The position numbers and the translations under genes were made by a program. Below the pieces are notes generated by a model. That model was not told where the DNA came from, did not search any database, and saw only the letters and a list, made by a program, of their open reading frames with translations. DNA of 64,000 nucleotides from Saccopteryx bilineata (taxonomy: Eukaryota; Chordata; Mammalia; Chiroptera; Emballonuridae), in the NCBI RefSeq assembly GCF_036850765.1, contig NC_089493.1, positions 266,712,534 to 266,776,533 of the forward strand, written 5' to 3'. Positions 36,807 through 47,512 of the stretch are shown piece after piece. Each line of letters starts with the position of its first letter. Position 1 is the stretch's first letter.

Positions 36807-36901
36807 CCTGTGAAAGAAGGTGTTTGGGCTCCACCACCCTTTGGACCCGGGTGCCCTGTGAGCCTGTGGGCCAGGACATCCCCAGGTCTGCTGTTCCAAT
36901 G
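36807..36901 (+). repeat. Inverted repeat, left arm
   Basis: The 95 bases from CCTGTGAAAGAAGG to CTGTTCCAATG reappear in reverse complement at 37199-37293 with 2 mismatches by my count. The 297-base spacer shows no symmetry. I do not recognise the repeat as a transposon. Confidence 0.95.
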
Positions 36902-37198
36902 GGTGCTGACACCGAGCACCCACCTGTCAGCCAGCCCTGAACATGCCAGCAGTGGAGCCCACAGAGGGGCAGCCCCAGAGGCGCACCGGGACCCCTGCCT
37001 CCAGCCCTAGGCCTGCAGCCTGTGCTGCAGAGTTTACAGCAGCGTTTCAGCCCCTCGTTTTTGATTTAGACATGGTGGACAGAACTTAAGGATTTTCATG
37101 TTTCCTTAAACATTTCTGGGCTGGAGCCTGGGGCAGAGGCTGAGAATTGACTTCAGGGCGTGGAATCTGGCACCGTCTGCCCCCTGCCTGGTAGGCCA

Positions 37199-37293
37199 CA
37201 TCGGAACAGCAGACCTGGAGATGTCCTGGCCCACAGGCTCACAGGGCACCCGGGTCCAAAGGGTGGTGGAGCCCAAACACCTTCTTTCACAGG
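37199..37293 (-). repeat. Inverted repeat, right arm
   Basis: This is the reverse complement partner of 36807-36901, running from CATCGGAACAGCAG to TTCTTTCACAGG. The flanks outside the two arms differ, so the boundaries are sharp. Confidence 0.95.
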
Positions 37294-39379
37294 CAGGAAA
37301 CTCCTCCCACTGAGGGGAGGCGCTTTTCCAGGGCCCACAGGGCACAGGGGCACAGAGCCCCGGCACCTGCCTTTGATTGAGCAGTTTCTGAAGTGGCAGC
37401 TCTAAGGAGGCCTACCTGTTGGGGGTCAGAGACCCTTGTTGAAATGGGCTTCTCCATATAAACTTGGCCTGTTCCACCCTCTCTAGGCCTCGGGCCCCTG
37501 CCAGGGGGACGCAGGTGTGTGTGTCTGTGTGAGGCATGTTGAGTCTATGAACACCACTCCGATTGGTGTTCTAATTTGGGAAATTCTGGGACTGTAAATC
37601 TACTAGAAATGACCTCTCAGGGCCTAGTGCACTAGCTCTCAGGCTCAGGGCATCAGCTGGGACCCTGGAGCTAAGAACCAGGCCAGACTGGGCAGGGCCT
37701 TGGTCAGTCCTTGGATCCCTTGACCTGCCAAACCCATCCTCCCTGTCTGCCACCTGCCCAGTCGGCATTTGCCTTGGCCTGCCTCTCACCCGGCCCTGTA
37801 GAGACCTAAGTGCCTAGATTCGGTCATATCCGGCCCAGCCGTCTAAACAGGCCTTAGGGCCCAGAGCTTGCCGGGCCCAAGAGGAGCCCAAAATAACATC
37901 TGAGTCAGCGTCCTTACAGTCACCCCCACCCGCTTGGGCCCACAGGGAGGAGCTTAGAGGCAGCCCAGACAGGGGACAGGGCCAGGTCAGATGGCCACCT
38001 GTTCCAGTGGGGCCCAGCCAGTGATGGGCCCAGCCCAGAGGGCAGTAAGACTATTAGGGTCAAGAGAGGGAGGCTGGGAAGCAGAGAGAAGAGGGGGCCC
38101 TGCCTTGGGATCCTGAGGGAGGTAGAGGTATCTGCAGATGATGGCAGTGCAGTATGGCCAATGTCATAGCAGAGAGGGAAGGAGGGGGCTGGGGGAGCAG
38201 GAGGAAGCCTGAAACCCAGGCCAGGGTCAGAGAACACTGCCCGAGGCAAGCCCGTCTGAAAGGATGGGATGGATCTGGACAGACAGAAACAGAGAAGACA
38301 CACTCCAGACAGGGGAGTAAAATCAGCAGAGTCCCGGGCACTCGGGCTTCATACCAGAACAAGCTGGGCACCTCCACCCCTCTGCAGGTAGACACAGACA
38401 GTCCAGGGCAGTTCTTGCTCCAGCCCCCTAATCACAATCCACCCTTCACACTATGACTCAGGGCTCAGCCTAGGACGAGGGACAGGAGCTAGGCTGCTGT
38501 CATCCAGGTTTAGTCAGGAGTAGGGTCAGGGCTTGGCCTGTGCTGGCGGGTGGGGGTGTGTGTGCTCCAGGTTGTGAGACTTAGGCTTATTTGGGGCAAG
38601 GGGCAGGAGGTATGTGGCCTCATCTCCTCCCCCAAAATGGTCCCCTAATCGATCTGGCCCAGGTGGTGCTGTTTCCCACATCCCTGGGTGGGTGGATAAT
38701 GCCAGGCCCTTTGTCTCACAGCCCTGGGCTGCTGTGAGGTCATCCTGCCCCTCATCTCCAGGCTGGGGCAGGAGGCGGATACCTGATTCCCCTCGGGCCT
38801 ACGGCTTAATCCCCCAGCTTTCCTGAGAATGGCTCTGCTGTTCTTGGCCAAGGGCCTCTATGAGCCTGGCACGGCCCCGGCTTGGCCCTCACCAGCGAGT
38901 GAGGGCTTGGCGGGAGCCCAGCCAGGGCGTGGACACGATGAAAGCACAGGACGTGGGGCCCAGTGAGGCTCTGGTCAGTGGCTCTGCATCAAGGTTGGGG
39001 CTCACCTCCTGGGCTCCTTTAGTCTAAGGGAGGCCCCAGCAGCCTTCTCCTAACTTACCTGGTCCAAAAACATTCAGACCCTACTCTTCCATGCCTCTGA
39101 CACAAAGAAGGGCTTTCCCAGAGAGAAAACCCCCCAGAAGATTGAGAGAAAAACCCTGGTCCTACTTCCTGCTCTCCCTCAGTAATTGGTCTTGATTGCA
39201 TCTTTCCCCTATCCCCGGTTCAGTTGCCAAGCTCTGGGTAGGGACACAGAGAAAATTTTTCTAAGGAGCCCTGAGGCCAGGCTGCATACCTCCTTCCTGA
39301 CTGCTCCAGTTTCTTGGTACAGCCCTGAGCCAGCGACCTTAGTGGGGCTACAGAGAAGGCTGTAGCTGACATTGTTGGG

Positions 39380-39560
39380 CAGCTATCCTATGCCCAACAT
39401 GTGCAATGTGCTCCTTCATTTCTCCCCACACCCCACTCTAATAAAGGGGGAAACTGAGGCTCAGGGAAGGTAACTTGTCCAAGGCCAAATAGCTCAAAGT
39501 GGGACAGTAGGAATTTGAACTTGAGATATGTGAGCCCAGAACTCTGGCTTTTAACTACTG
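39380..39560 (-). repeat. MIR SINE
   Basis: 'AAAGGGGGAAACTGAGGCTC', 'AACTTGTCCAAGGCCAAATA' and 'AGAACTCTGGCTTTTAACTA' give an almost complete reversed MIR. Confidence 0.87.
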
Positions 39561-39934
39561 TGCTGGTGGTGGGAGTGGGAGGGGGTGGAGCAGAGACAGA
39601 GGGGGGGGGGACTTTAGATACATTTGTGTCTATGTGTATTGTCTGTGTCTCTATGTGTGTGTCCTTTTGTGAGCGTGTGTCTGTGCCTCTGTGTCTCGCT
39701 TTGTGTGTACATCTGGGGAAGGGCAGAGAGCCCTGAAGCCAGGTCAGAGGGAGAAAGGACAGAACGGTGCCTGAGTAGTCGCATTTCAGAAATCCCAGAG
39801 CGCCCTGGTCCATTTCATCAGCAGTTAGGGTTTTCACACCCTTTTGTTTACAGGTCTCATTTGTGACCCTTTTCCTGAAAGTTACTTGGAGAGAAACAAT
39901 TCAACTATGGAAGCCCAGTTACCCAACAAGTTCT

Positions 39935-40156
39935 GTTTTTGTTTTTGTTTAGCCAAAGACAGACAGACAGGAAGGGAGAGAGATGAGAAGCATCAACTTG
40001 TAGCTGTGGCTCTTTAGTTGTTCATTGATTGCTTCTCATACGTACCTTAAGGGGGCTTCAGCTGAGCCAGTGACCCATTGCTCAAGCCAACGACCTCAAG
40101 GTTTTGAACCTGCCTCCTCAGAGTCCCAGGTCGACACTCTATTCACCTGGTCAGGC
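39935..40156 (-). mobile_element. tRNA-derived SINE, family B, shortened copy
   Basis: Reversed, the right edge reads GCCTGACCAGGTGAAT and the body has ATGAGAAGCAATCAATGAAC and TTGATGCTTCTCATCTCTC. At about 220 bases it lacks part of the middle of the full ~330-380-base element. A (TTTG)n run follows immediately (40165-40190). Confidence 0.85.
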
Positions 40157-40164
40157 ATATTTTT

Positions 40165-40190
40165 TGTTTGTTTGTTTGTTTGTTTGTTTA
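40165..40190. repeat. (TTTG)n microsatellite
   Basis: Six or so TTTG units next to the right edge of the reversed SINE. Confidence 0.9.
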
Positions 40191-40919
40191 ATTAATTATA
40201 TAATAAGCCCACCCCAGGGACTGGGGCTGGAGGTGGATGAATGAGCAATAGAAGATGGCAAATGACCATCACATGAGAACGCTGATTTATTCATTGTATA
40301 TATCATATTAAATACTAGCATCAAAGAAGCCACGTGGAACTAGAAATAAACCAGAGTAGGTCTCATTTTCCATTGTACCTCTGTGCCCAGAGCTGAAATA
40401 TATGACTGAAATACAATAGTTGTTCAGTCAATATTTTCTGAATAAATGTATGTGTCTCTGTTGAATGATAATACCTGAGCATTTAAATCATTTCTATAAA
40501 TTAATAGCTGAGTGTTCTTGAATGAGTCATTTAAACTCTACTTTGGATTAATTCTAATGAGGGGCTTAGACTAGATCAGAGGCCTTAAAGGCACAACATT
40601 CAGGGCACAACATCCACCTCTTACTCCCAGGAAGACGTTACCAAGCACCTGCTATACCTGGGTATCCTCGGAATCCTTTCCAACACCACCTCAGGCAGCC
40701 ATTGCTAGTCAGACATGGTTGGTGATGGACCCTGTTTGCCATCCTGGGAGGGGATGAGATCCTCTAGTTGGTAAGTCAATGAGCAAGTGGACAGATGTGA
40801 AGAGTGGGGAAGGATCAGGTGAAGAGTCTCCAGAGACTCCTTGACCCAGTCTGAGGACCCTTAGAATTGTATAAATGGGTAGGCTGGTCCCACATCTATG
40901 GCAAAAGAAGTATGTTTAA
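40191..40919. other. AT-rich intergenic sequence
   Basis: No gene is seen. The 3' part of a MIR/L2-like repeat may be present at 40400-40450 (GTTCAGTCAATATTTTCTGA). Confidence 0.5.
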
Positions 40920-41031
40920 GTTCTGTCCAGTTGGCTCAGTGGTAGAGTGTCGGCCAGTATTTGGAAGTCCTGGGTTCGATTCCCAGTCAGGGCATACAGG
41001 AGAAGCAATCATCTGCTTCTCCACCCCTCCC

Positions 41032-41070
<39 letters not shown>

Positions 41071-41296
41071 CCTCCCACAGCCATGGCTCGATTGACTCAA
41101 GCAAGTTGGCCTCAGGCACTAAGGATGGCTCCATGGCCTCCACCTCAGGCACTAAAAAAATGGCTCTGGTTGCAACAGAGCAAGGGCCCCAGGTGGGCAG
41201 AGCATCACCCCCTAGAGGGCTTGTGGGGTGGATCTTGTCTGGGTACATGCGAGAGTATATCTCTGCCTCCTCTCCTCTCACTAAATTTAAAAAAAA
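40920..41296 (+). mobile_element. tRNA-derived SINE, family A, older copy
   Basis: The head GTTCTGTCCAGTTGGCTCAG with an AGTGGTAGAGTG A-box region and the B box GGTTCGATTCC is followed by a (TC)n expansion (41033-41068), GCCATGGCTCGATTGACTCA and a short A tail. It differs from the other family A copies at many sites, so it is older or from another subfamily. AGTAYGT lies at both edges. Confidence 0.88.
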
Positions 41297-41581
41297 GTAC
41301 GTATGGAGAGGGGATGGGCACCCCACTTGCTGCCTGAATCTTGACAGATTGGAACCAGCACTTAGTCTGAAAACCACAGGCAGCTCGGAGCTTCTATTAA
41401 TTCCGGGGCTGGAGGGAAGGTCTGGAGCTAAGGAGAAGGCAGTTCAGCTGGCGACTCAGAAGGAAAGACACTCCCCACCATGCATGGGGAGGGGTTGGGG
41501 CAGGCTGGGGCCTGGCTGTGCTGAGATTTAAAATTCTCTTGTATCAAAATATATTTGAAACTTAAAAGTGAAAGGTAAAAC

Positions 41582-41833
41582 TATACTTTTCACAAAAATT
41601 AGGGGATATTTCAAAATGAATATGAAGCGATAAAAAAAAAGGAGCATTTGATTTTTTTTTTATTAAACAAGAACACCAGAAAAGCAAACGACAAGTCAAA
41701 GAAAGCTGTTTAATTATACAAATGAGATGTAAAACCAACTTTTATTTCATTGGTGAAAATGCACTATACAAAAGGTTGAAAGTACTGGAGTATCAGCATG
41801 TGCCCTGATCCCCCAATTTTTGTATGAAGCTTC
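41582..41833. mobile_element. Tc1/mariner-like MITE (candidate)
   Basis: The left end TATACTTTTCACAAAAATTAGGGGAT and the right end, reversed, TAGAAGCTTCATACAAAAATTGGGGGAT share an ACAAAAATTRGGGGAT core close to TA dinucleotides. The interior is AT-rich with no coding frame. The short inverted repeat and TA flanks suggest a small non-autonomous element; a chance match is possible but less likely. Confidence 0.5.
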
Positions 41834-42009
41834 TAGAATATCTACATGTCCTTTTAGTAGGCAAAGATGACAAATAGGGCATTAGACACCAAAGAAAAGA
41901 TTGATAAATTTGACTTTATTACTTTATTAAAATCAAAGACTTCTCTTCATCAAAAGACAACATTAAAAGAAAGGCAAACCACAGAGCAAGAGAAGGATTT
42001 TCTAATCTA

Positions 42010-42612
42010 CAGTGTGTGTAAAGTCATGGTGCACTTTTGACCAGTCACAGGAAAGCAACAAAAGACGATAGAAATGTGAAATCTGCACCAAATAAGAGGA
42101 AAACCCTCCTAGTTTCATACCTATTCAGTGCAGTTCGATGTGGGCTCACGCACAGGTTTTTTAGGGCTCCTTAGGTAGCTATTCCATATAGCCTCTACAG
42201 ACTCGTCACTGAATGATGGCCTATCAGAATGAGGTTTCTCCACCAAACTGCCAGTTTCCTTCAACTGCTTACCCCACTGAGTAATGTTATTCCTATGTGG
42301 TGGTGCTTCGTTATAAACGTGCCGATATTCAGATATTCACGTTGCACTTTGTTCACGGATTCGAATTTAGCGAGCCACAGAACACACTGAACTTTCCTCT
42401 GTACCATCCACATCTCAACTGGCAAGGCCGTGGGCTGCTCCGCTGTATACACGGTGTTATTTCATCATCTGCGCATGCGCACATGCTACCACATCATCCT
42501 ACAGAAACTGGGAGGGTTTTCCTTTTATTTGGTGCAGATTTCACATTTCTATCATCTTTTGTTGCTTTCCTGTGACCGGTCAAAAGTGCACCATGACTTT
42601 ACAGACACACTG
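42010..42612 (-). mobile_element. Mariner-like transposon, decayed, with TA duplication and long inverted ends
   Basis: The left end begins CAGTGTGTGTAAAGTCATGG and the right end, reversed, CAGTGTGTCTGTAAAGTCAT. The inverted repeats extend about 105 bases with only a few differences. TA is present on both sides (42008-42009 and 42613-42614). The 603-base element sits inside L1. The minus strand of its middle encodes remnants of an N-terminal helix-turn-helix domain, so it is a deletion derivative of an element of this strand. Confidence 0.92.
42130..42452 (-). pseudogene. Mariner-like transposase N-terminal HTH remnant
   Basis: One minus-strand frame has MWMVQRKVQCVLWLAKFES and NKVQREYLN. 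A second frame then continues with PPHRNNITQWGKQLKETGSL, EKPHSDRPSFSDESVEAIW and a YLRSPKK-type end. The two are joined by a frameshift close to 42330. The order matches the DUF4817-type helix-turn-helix found at the start of many arthropod mariner-like transposases, from memory. The catalytic DDE/D part is missing. Confidence 0.7.
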
Positions 42613-43288
42613 TATATAACTAACCACAGAATTGTACCAGCATATATAAAGAATTGCTACAAAACCATAGGAAAATATCAAACAACCAAATTTTTAATGG
42701 TGGTCAGAAGATTAAACAGACACTTCACAAAGGTATTCAAATGCTCAAAAGGCATAGAAAAAGGTACTCACCATCATTAATCATCAGGGAACTGAAAGTC
42801 AAAACAAAATGAAAACTCCCTATACACCCACAAGAATGGCTAAAATGTAAAGACTGACAATTTTAATGGTCAACAGGATGTGGGCAACAGGAACTCCCAT
42901 ACACTGCTAGCAGGAATGTCAAATGGTACAACAACTTTAGAAACTGTCTGAAAGTTTCTCAAAAGTTTAAACACATACTTAGCACAAACCCCAGCAATTC
43001 CACTCCTGGCTCATACCCATGAGAAGTGAGAATATACATCCAAAAAATGACAGCAATATTTTTAGTAGCCTTATTCACAATAAAAAAAAAAAAGAAAGGA
43101 AACAACCCAAATGTACATTAACATTAGAATAGGTAAATAAATTATGCTATACTTCTAAGATGAACTATTACGCAGCAATGAAAAAGAATGACCACACAAT
43201 ATGAATAAATTTCACAGGCACAGTATGAGCATAAGAAACCAGACACAGAAGAAGAGTACATATATTGAGATTCGATTTATATGAAGTT

Positions 43289-43756
43289 TGTATTAGTTTC
43301 CTGGTGCTGCCATAACAACTTATCACAAATGAAGTGTTCAAGCAAAAGAAATTTATTCTCTCAAAGTTCTAGAAGCCAAAATCCAAAACCAAGGTGCTGG
43401 AAAGGCTGTGCTCCTTCAGAAGGCTCTACAGAAGGATCTTCCAAGGCTTCTTTCCAGCTTTTGTTGCTTAATAGCCATCATTGGTGTTCCTTGGCTCATA
43501 GGTGATTCAGTCCAATCTCTGCCTCCATCTTCACACGGCCACCTTCTCTCTGCATGTCTCTGTGTCCCTGGGTTTTAACATGACCTTCTTTTAATGACGC
43601 CACTCACGGGATTTAGAATCCACTTTAATTCAATGTGACCTCATCTTAATTTGATTATATCTTCAAAGACTCTATTTCCAAATAAGGCCACATCCATAGG
43701 TACTAAGGATCAGGACCTGAACATGTATTTTGGAAGACACAATTTAATCCACGACA
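43289..43756 (-). mobile_element. MLT1-type LTR (ERVL-MaLR), solo
   Basis: It starts TGTATTAGTTTCCTGGTGCT and ends with ACAATTTAATCCACGACA, the reverse complement of an MLT1 LTR. 'AATTTATTCTCTCAAAGTTC' and 'CCTATTTGGAAATA'-like phrases fit, and AAGTT/GAGTT flank it as a 5-bp duplication with one change. No retroviral genes are attached. Confidence 0.9.
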
Positions 43757-45128
43757 GAGTTCAAGAATAAGCAAGCTAATCTGTGGTGAGAGACATCAAT
43801 GGAGTGATTATCTCATACAGGTTCTCACTGGGGAGGAGCCTGCTGGGCTGGAAATGTTCTAGCAGTGACGTGAGTATGTAGACTTGTAAAACCCCTCAAA
43901 GCTGCCCACCGAAACTTTGTGCACTTTACCTTGAGGGTGTTATTCTCATTTTAATATGCTCTTGTGGAGTTGAGTTAGCTCTTGGGCAGCGGATATCATT
44001 GTGCAAGTCAATGTGACAGCACACACACTGCGTACCCACAGACAGACTGAAACAGACACACACAGCCCGCTGGCCCTCACTGATACCTCCCGCGCAGGCC
44101 TCAGTCTGCTCCTCTGTGATCAGCAGAGGTTGGCAGGAGGGCCATCCATGCTGCCCTGGTGATTTTCAGGGTGGAGGATGAGGCAGAGGAAGGATGCCTC
44201 ACCTCCTCCCCCCAAGCTGAAAGCTAAAAGCTGTGCCGAGGAACGCGGAGACCACCCCACTGGTCGCACTCCTCCTCTGGGGCTGGGGATGAGAGTCAGG
44301 CAGCTGGGTCTGCCTAGGGAAATAAGTTCATCAAACTCGGAGACCAGAGATTCTTGGACACGCAGGAGTAGATCCCTGAGAGGCAGAAAAAGATGCCAGC
44401 AGAAGCGCGGAGAGACTGGTGGGACAAAGGAAGACACACTCAGAAAAAGAGACAGAGACACAGAAAGAGAGATAGAAACAGACGTAGAGTGAGAGAGATG
44501 GAGAGAAGGGGACAGAGAGCAGGGGACACGCATCTATTCACTTTTTTCCTACCCCCAGGAGTGTGTTCCGGGCCAGACCATGGTGATGCTGGGGACACAG
44601 AGGGGCTGAGATACAGCAGCGGCCCCCAAGGAGCTCCTGGAAACAGGAACCAGAGACCCCAGCTATCCAGGGCGCTGGGGCAGGTTTAGAGCAGGCCTGC
44701 CTCCTCCTCTTTCAAGGGAGTTTGTGTCTCATCCACCTCCCTCCAAGCCCCTTCAAGAATCCAGAGATCGGACAGAGCCCAGAGAACAGAAGAAGTGCTG
44801 GGCCAACCCAGAGCAGGTCATGGACCCAGCGGGGGAGGACCCCCAATGCCAAGGGCCAGCTCCAAGAGATGTGCCTCAGCCCGCTCTGAGCCCCCACCCT
44901 TCTCCTCCCAAGTCTGCTCCGTCTGAGGATAAGGGCTGGGCAGACACTGGACTTCAGGTAAGGTTCAGATCCTGACTCTGTCATTATTGGCTGTGGGGCC
45001 TTGGGCAAGTCACTTAACTTCTCTGGGCCTCAGTTTACTAATTTGAAAAAATGGAAGAAAATGTCTTAAAATATAGGTTTCATTATTATTCATGTATGGT
45101 GAAGCCAACAGATCAAAAAACAACTGCC
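43757..45128. other. Intergenic sequence
   Basis: No gene is supported. A purine-rich GAGA-type tract lies at 44400-44525. A MIR (plus) lies at 44960-45065. Confidence 0.6.
44960..45065 (+). repeat. MIR SINE
   Basis: 'GATCCTGACTCTGTCATTAT', 'GGGGCCTTGGGCAAGTCACT' and 'CTCTGGGCCTCAGTTTACTA' match the MIR core very well. Confidence 0.9.
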
Positions 45129-45512
45129 GCCTGACCAGGTGGTGGCACAGTGGATAGAGCATCGGCCTGGGACGCAGAGGACCCAGGTTAGAAACCCTAA
45201 GGTCGCTGGATTGAGCAGGGGATCACCATATTCAGTGCAGGGTTGCTGGTTTGAACATAGGATCATAGACATGACCCCATGGTCACTGGCTTGAGCCTAA
45301 AGGGCACTGGCTTGAGGTCCAAGGTTGCTGGAGTTGTTGTCCCCACACACACACACCCCGGTCAAGGCACATATGAGAAAACAATCAATGAACAACTAAG
45401 GTGCCGCAACGGAAGAATTGATGCTTCTCATCTCTCTCCCTTCCTGCCTGTCTGTCCCTGTCTATCCTTCTCTCTGTCTCTCTCTGTCTCAGTCTCTCTC
45501 GCTAAAAAAAAG
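45129..45512 (+). mobile_element. tRNA-derived SINE, family B, with 9-bp target duplication
   Basis: It starts GCCTGACCAGGTGGTGGCAC and has repeated 'GCTGG(T)TTGA' phrases. GTCAAGGCACATATGAGAAA, a TC-rich tail and a short A run follow. ACAACTGCC is duplicated exactly (45120-45128 and 45513-45521). A (CA)n stretch replaces the C-run of other copies. Confidence 0.94.
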
Positions 45513-45521
45513 ACAACTGCC

Positions 45522-46608
45522 ATTGAAAAGATAGTCTGTTACAGATCCCAAGTGAAGAGGGCACTCCACGCCACAAAGGGCCACACAGGGAGCACCAGGG
45601 TTGGTCAGGAGGCAGAGAGGGGAAATGTCACAAGAGTCTTTATTGTGGTTTCTGTGGGAAAGAACAGGTGAGGCACAGTAAGCTAAGATTGGCTAGTTTG
45701 AATAATTTCGAACTGAGCAGGCTTTCTGGCGTAGGGGCTGTCCCTGGCTGTCTGCTAACCCGGCCATGGGGTCAGCAGGGCAAGTGGGAGTGGCCCTGAG
45801 TGTGAGAGCCCATAAAGAAGGTGGTCAGGGTGCTTGGTTTGTACAGGAAAAGCATGCTCCTGGGCAAGTTGTTTGCTTTCTCTAGAAATTAGCTAGCCCT
45901 GGGAGGAACAGTACCTCCAGAGTCAGCAAGGCCCCAAGATGTCAAGTCATCAAAAATACAGAATAAAAACTATGATCAATACAGGGGAATAACAGCATCT
46001 CTGCATTTGTTTGGAGATGAAACCAGTTATTGTGGTGGAAGACCCAGCATGGTGAGCAGGTAGCAGGAGCACAATACAGGCTAGACTCCACAGCCACATC
46101 TCACCTCCTCTGAGAAGCCTTCCCAGACTGACCCCACCTGGCATATCTTTTGCTTGATGCCCCTGGGTTCTGATTAGCACTGTCAGGCCTTTACTTCTAC
46201 ACCTGTGAACTTTTACACATGTTTCTGGGGGCCCAGGGGTCTCACCAGCTGGGGCTGATTGGGAAAGAGTGGGCAGCTCAGTGTGAATCAAAGACTATTT
46301 TGAAGGAAATAGATGAGAACAGTCATACACCTGCCTGGATACTCAGACCATCTGGTAACAGTTTGACCAGGAAACCCACCCCCCTCAGAGAAGTCAGTAC
46401 AGGGGAGGGGTCTTCTCTCCTATATAGGACATTTGCATATTGTTTCAAGAAGTGCACACACCTCTTCCAGCCCCCCCCCCTCAGGAATCAGAACCAGAGG
46501 GCTGCTTTCAGGAGAGCAGTGAGCGTGTTGATGGTCAGGAATGGAACCAGAGAATCTGGAGGGGTTAGTTCCAGAATGTTCCCTCTCCCAGGCCCCCACT
46601 AGCCTTTT
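45522..46608. other. Intergenic sequence
   Basis: I see no gene or clear repeat here; it is unique or too diverged to name. Confidence 0.5.
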
Positions 46609-46988
46609 GTTATGAGCTGATTTGTGCCCCTCCCCCACCCTCAAATTAATATGAGAAGGCTCTAACCTCTAATACCTCAGAATAAGACTATGTATGTACG
46701 GTCTCTAAAGAGGTTTTTAAGTTAAAACAGGTTCTTAGGGTGGGCGCTAAACCAATGTGACTGGTGTCCCTACAAGAAGAGGGTAGTAGGAGAGACGCAT
46801 AGAGGAAAGACCACATGAGGACACAGGGAGAAATGGCCGTCTTCCAGCCCAGGAGAGCAGCCTCAGGAGAAACCAGCCCTACCTACACCTTGATCTCAGA
46901 CTCCCAGCCTCCAGAGCTGTGAGACAATCAGTTCCTGTTATTTAAGTCACCCCACCTGTGGCACTTTGTTACAGCAGCCCGAGAAAAC
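46609..46988 (+). mobile_element. MLT1-type LTR (ERVL-MaLR), solo
   Basis: The LTR starts TGTTATGAGCTGATTTGTGC and passes through AATGTGACTGGTGTCCCTAC, GAAGAGGG and GAGCTGTGAGACAATCAGTT, ending GTTACAGCAGCCC near an eroded 3' end. It is older and more diverged than the copy at 43289. Confidence 0.87.
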
Positions 46989-47101
46989 CTGTGCCCCCTT
47001 TGGAGACCTATGGGGGCTCCATCTTTTTTCCAGAAGCAGAAGCTGTGGTTGGGGGACACAGGTGACCTTCACGCATAGCAGTCTGATGGCCAAGGTTCGG
47101 C

Positions 47102-47293
47102 CAGTGGTTCTTACACTTGAGTGTGCATCAGCACCACCTAATAGGTTTTTTTAAAGCACAGGTCATTTGTCCCACCCCCAGGTTTCTGAGCCAGGAAAAT
47201 CTGGAGTGGGCCTGGGAATCTGCATTCCTGACAAGTTTGTTCTTATTTGGAGCTGATACTGCTGACCCAGGGACCACACTTTGAGAACAAATG
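47102..47293 (+). mobile_element. MER5A hAT-Charlie element
   Basis: The element runs from CAGTGGTTCTTACACTTGAG through CCCACCCCCAGGTTTCTGAG to GACCACACTTTGAGAACAAATG, matching MER5A over its full length. The ends are inverted repeats. Confidence 0.88.
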
Positions 47294-47384
47294 ATTATGA
47301 CGCTCATTAAACTTGGAAAAAACACTGGCCCCACAGCTTGAGTCCCCTGGGGGAGGGTCTCTTGTAGAGATGGGCCATGTAACG

Positions 47385-47512
47385 CAGTGTTTTTCAAACT
47401 CTGTTATGCACTGGAAGGTCCTGGGGAGCTGCAAACATAGCCACCCCGGGGCCACAGCCTGGACAGTGGAACCCCAGGGGTTCTAATACACAGCCAGCGG
47501 TAGGAACCACGG
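47385..47512 (+). mobile_element. Second hAT-Charlie (MER5-like) fragment
   Basis: CAGTGTTTTTCAAACTCTGT at the left and AGGAACCACGG at the right resemble a diverged MER5/MER-type element. Confidence 0.55.

Larger units (their letters stand above)
36333..39929. other. Intergenic sequence with an inverted repeat
   Basis: No gene is supported. The notable structure is the pair of 95-base arms listed separately. A MIR lies at 39380-39560. GT-rich text with a 10-base G run lies at 39601-39715. Confidence 0.6.
41850..43288 (+). mobile_element. L1 3' end, interrupted by a mariner-like element
   Basis: L1 ORF2-end phrases run in order: TTTTATTACTTTATTAAAAT-like text, CTTCATCAAAAGACAACATT, then after the insertion CTACAAAACCATAGGAAAAT, ATGGTCAACAGGATGTGGGC, TTCCACTCCTGGCTCATACC and ACGCAGCAATGAAAAAGAAT. 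The frame has stops. The copy is split at a TA by the element at 42010-42612. Confidence 0.85.

Noticed and set aside
36807..36901. Coding exon, because both arms encode the same peptide-like frame
   Set aside because: The shared frame is a result of the inverted duplication itself. No splice sites or homologue support an exon.
43289..43756. Endogenous retrovirus with genes
   Set aside because: Only a solo LTR of MLT1 type is present, with no internal region on either side.
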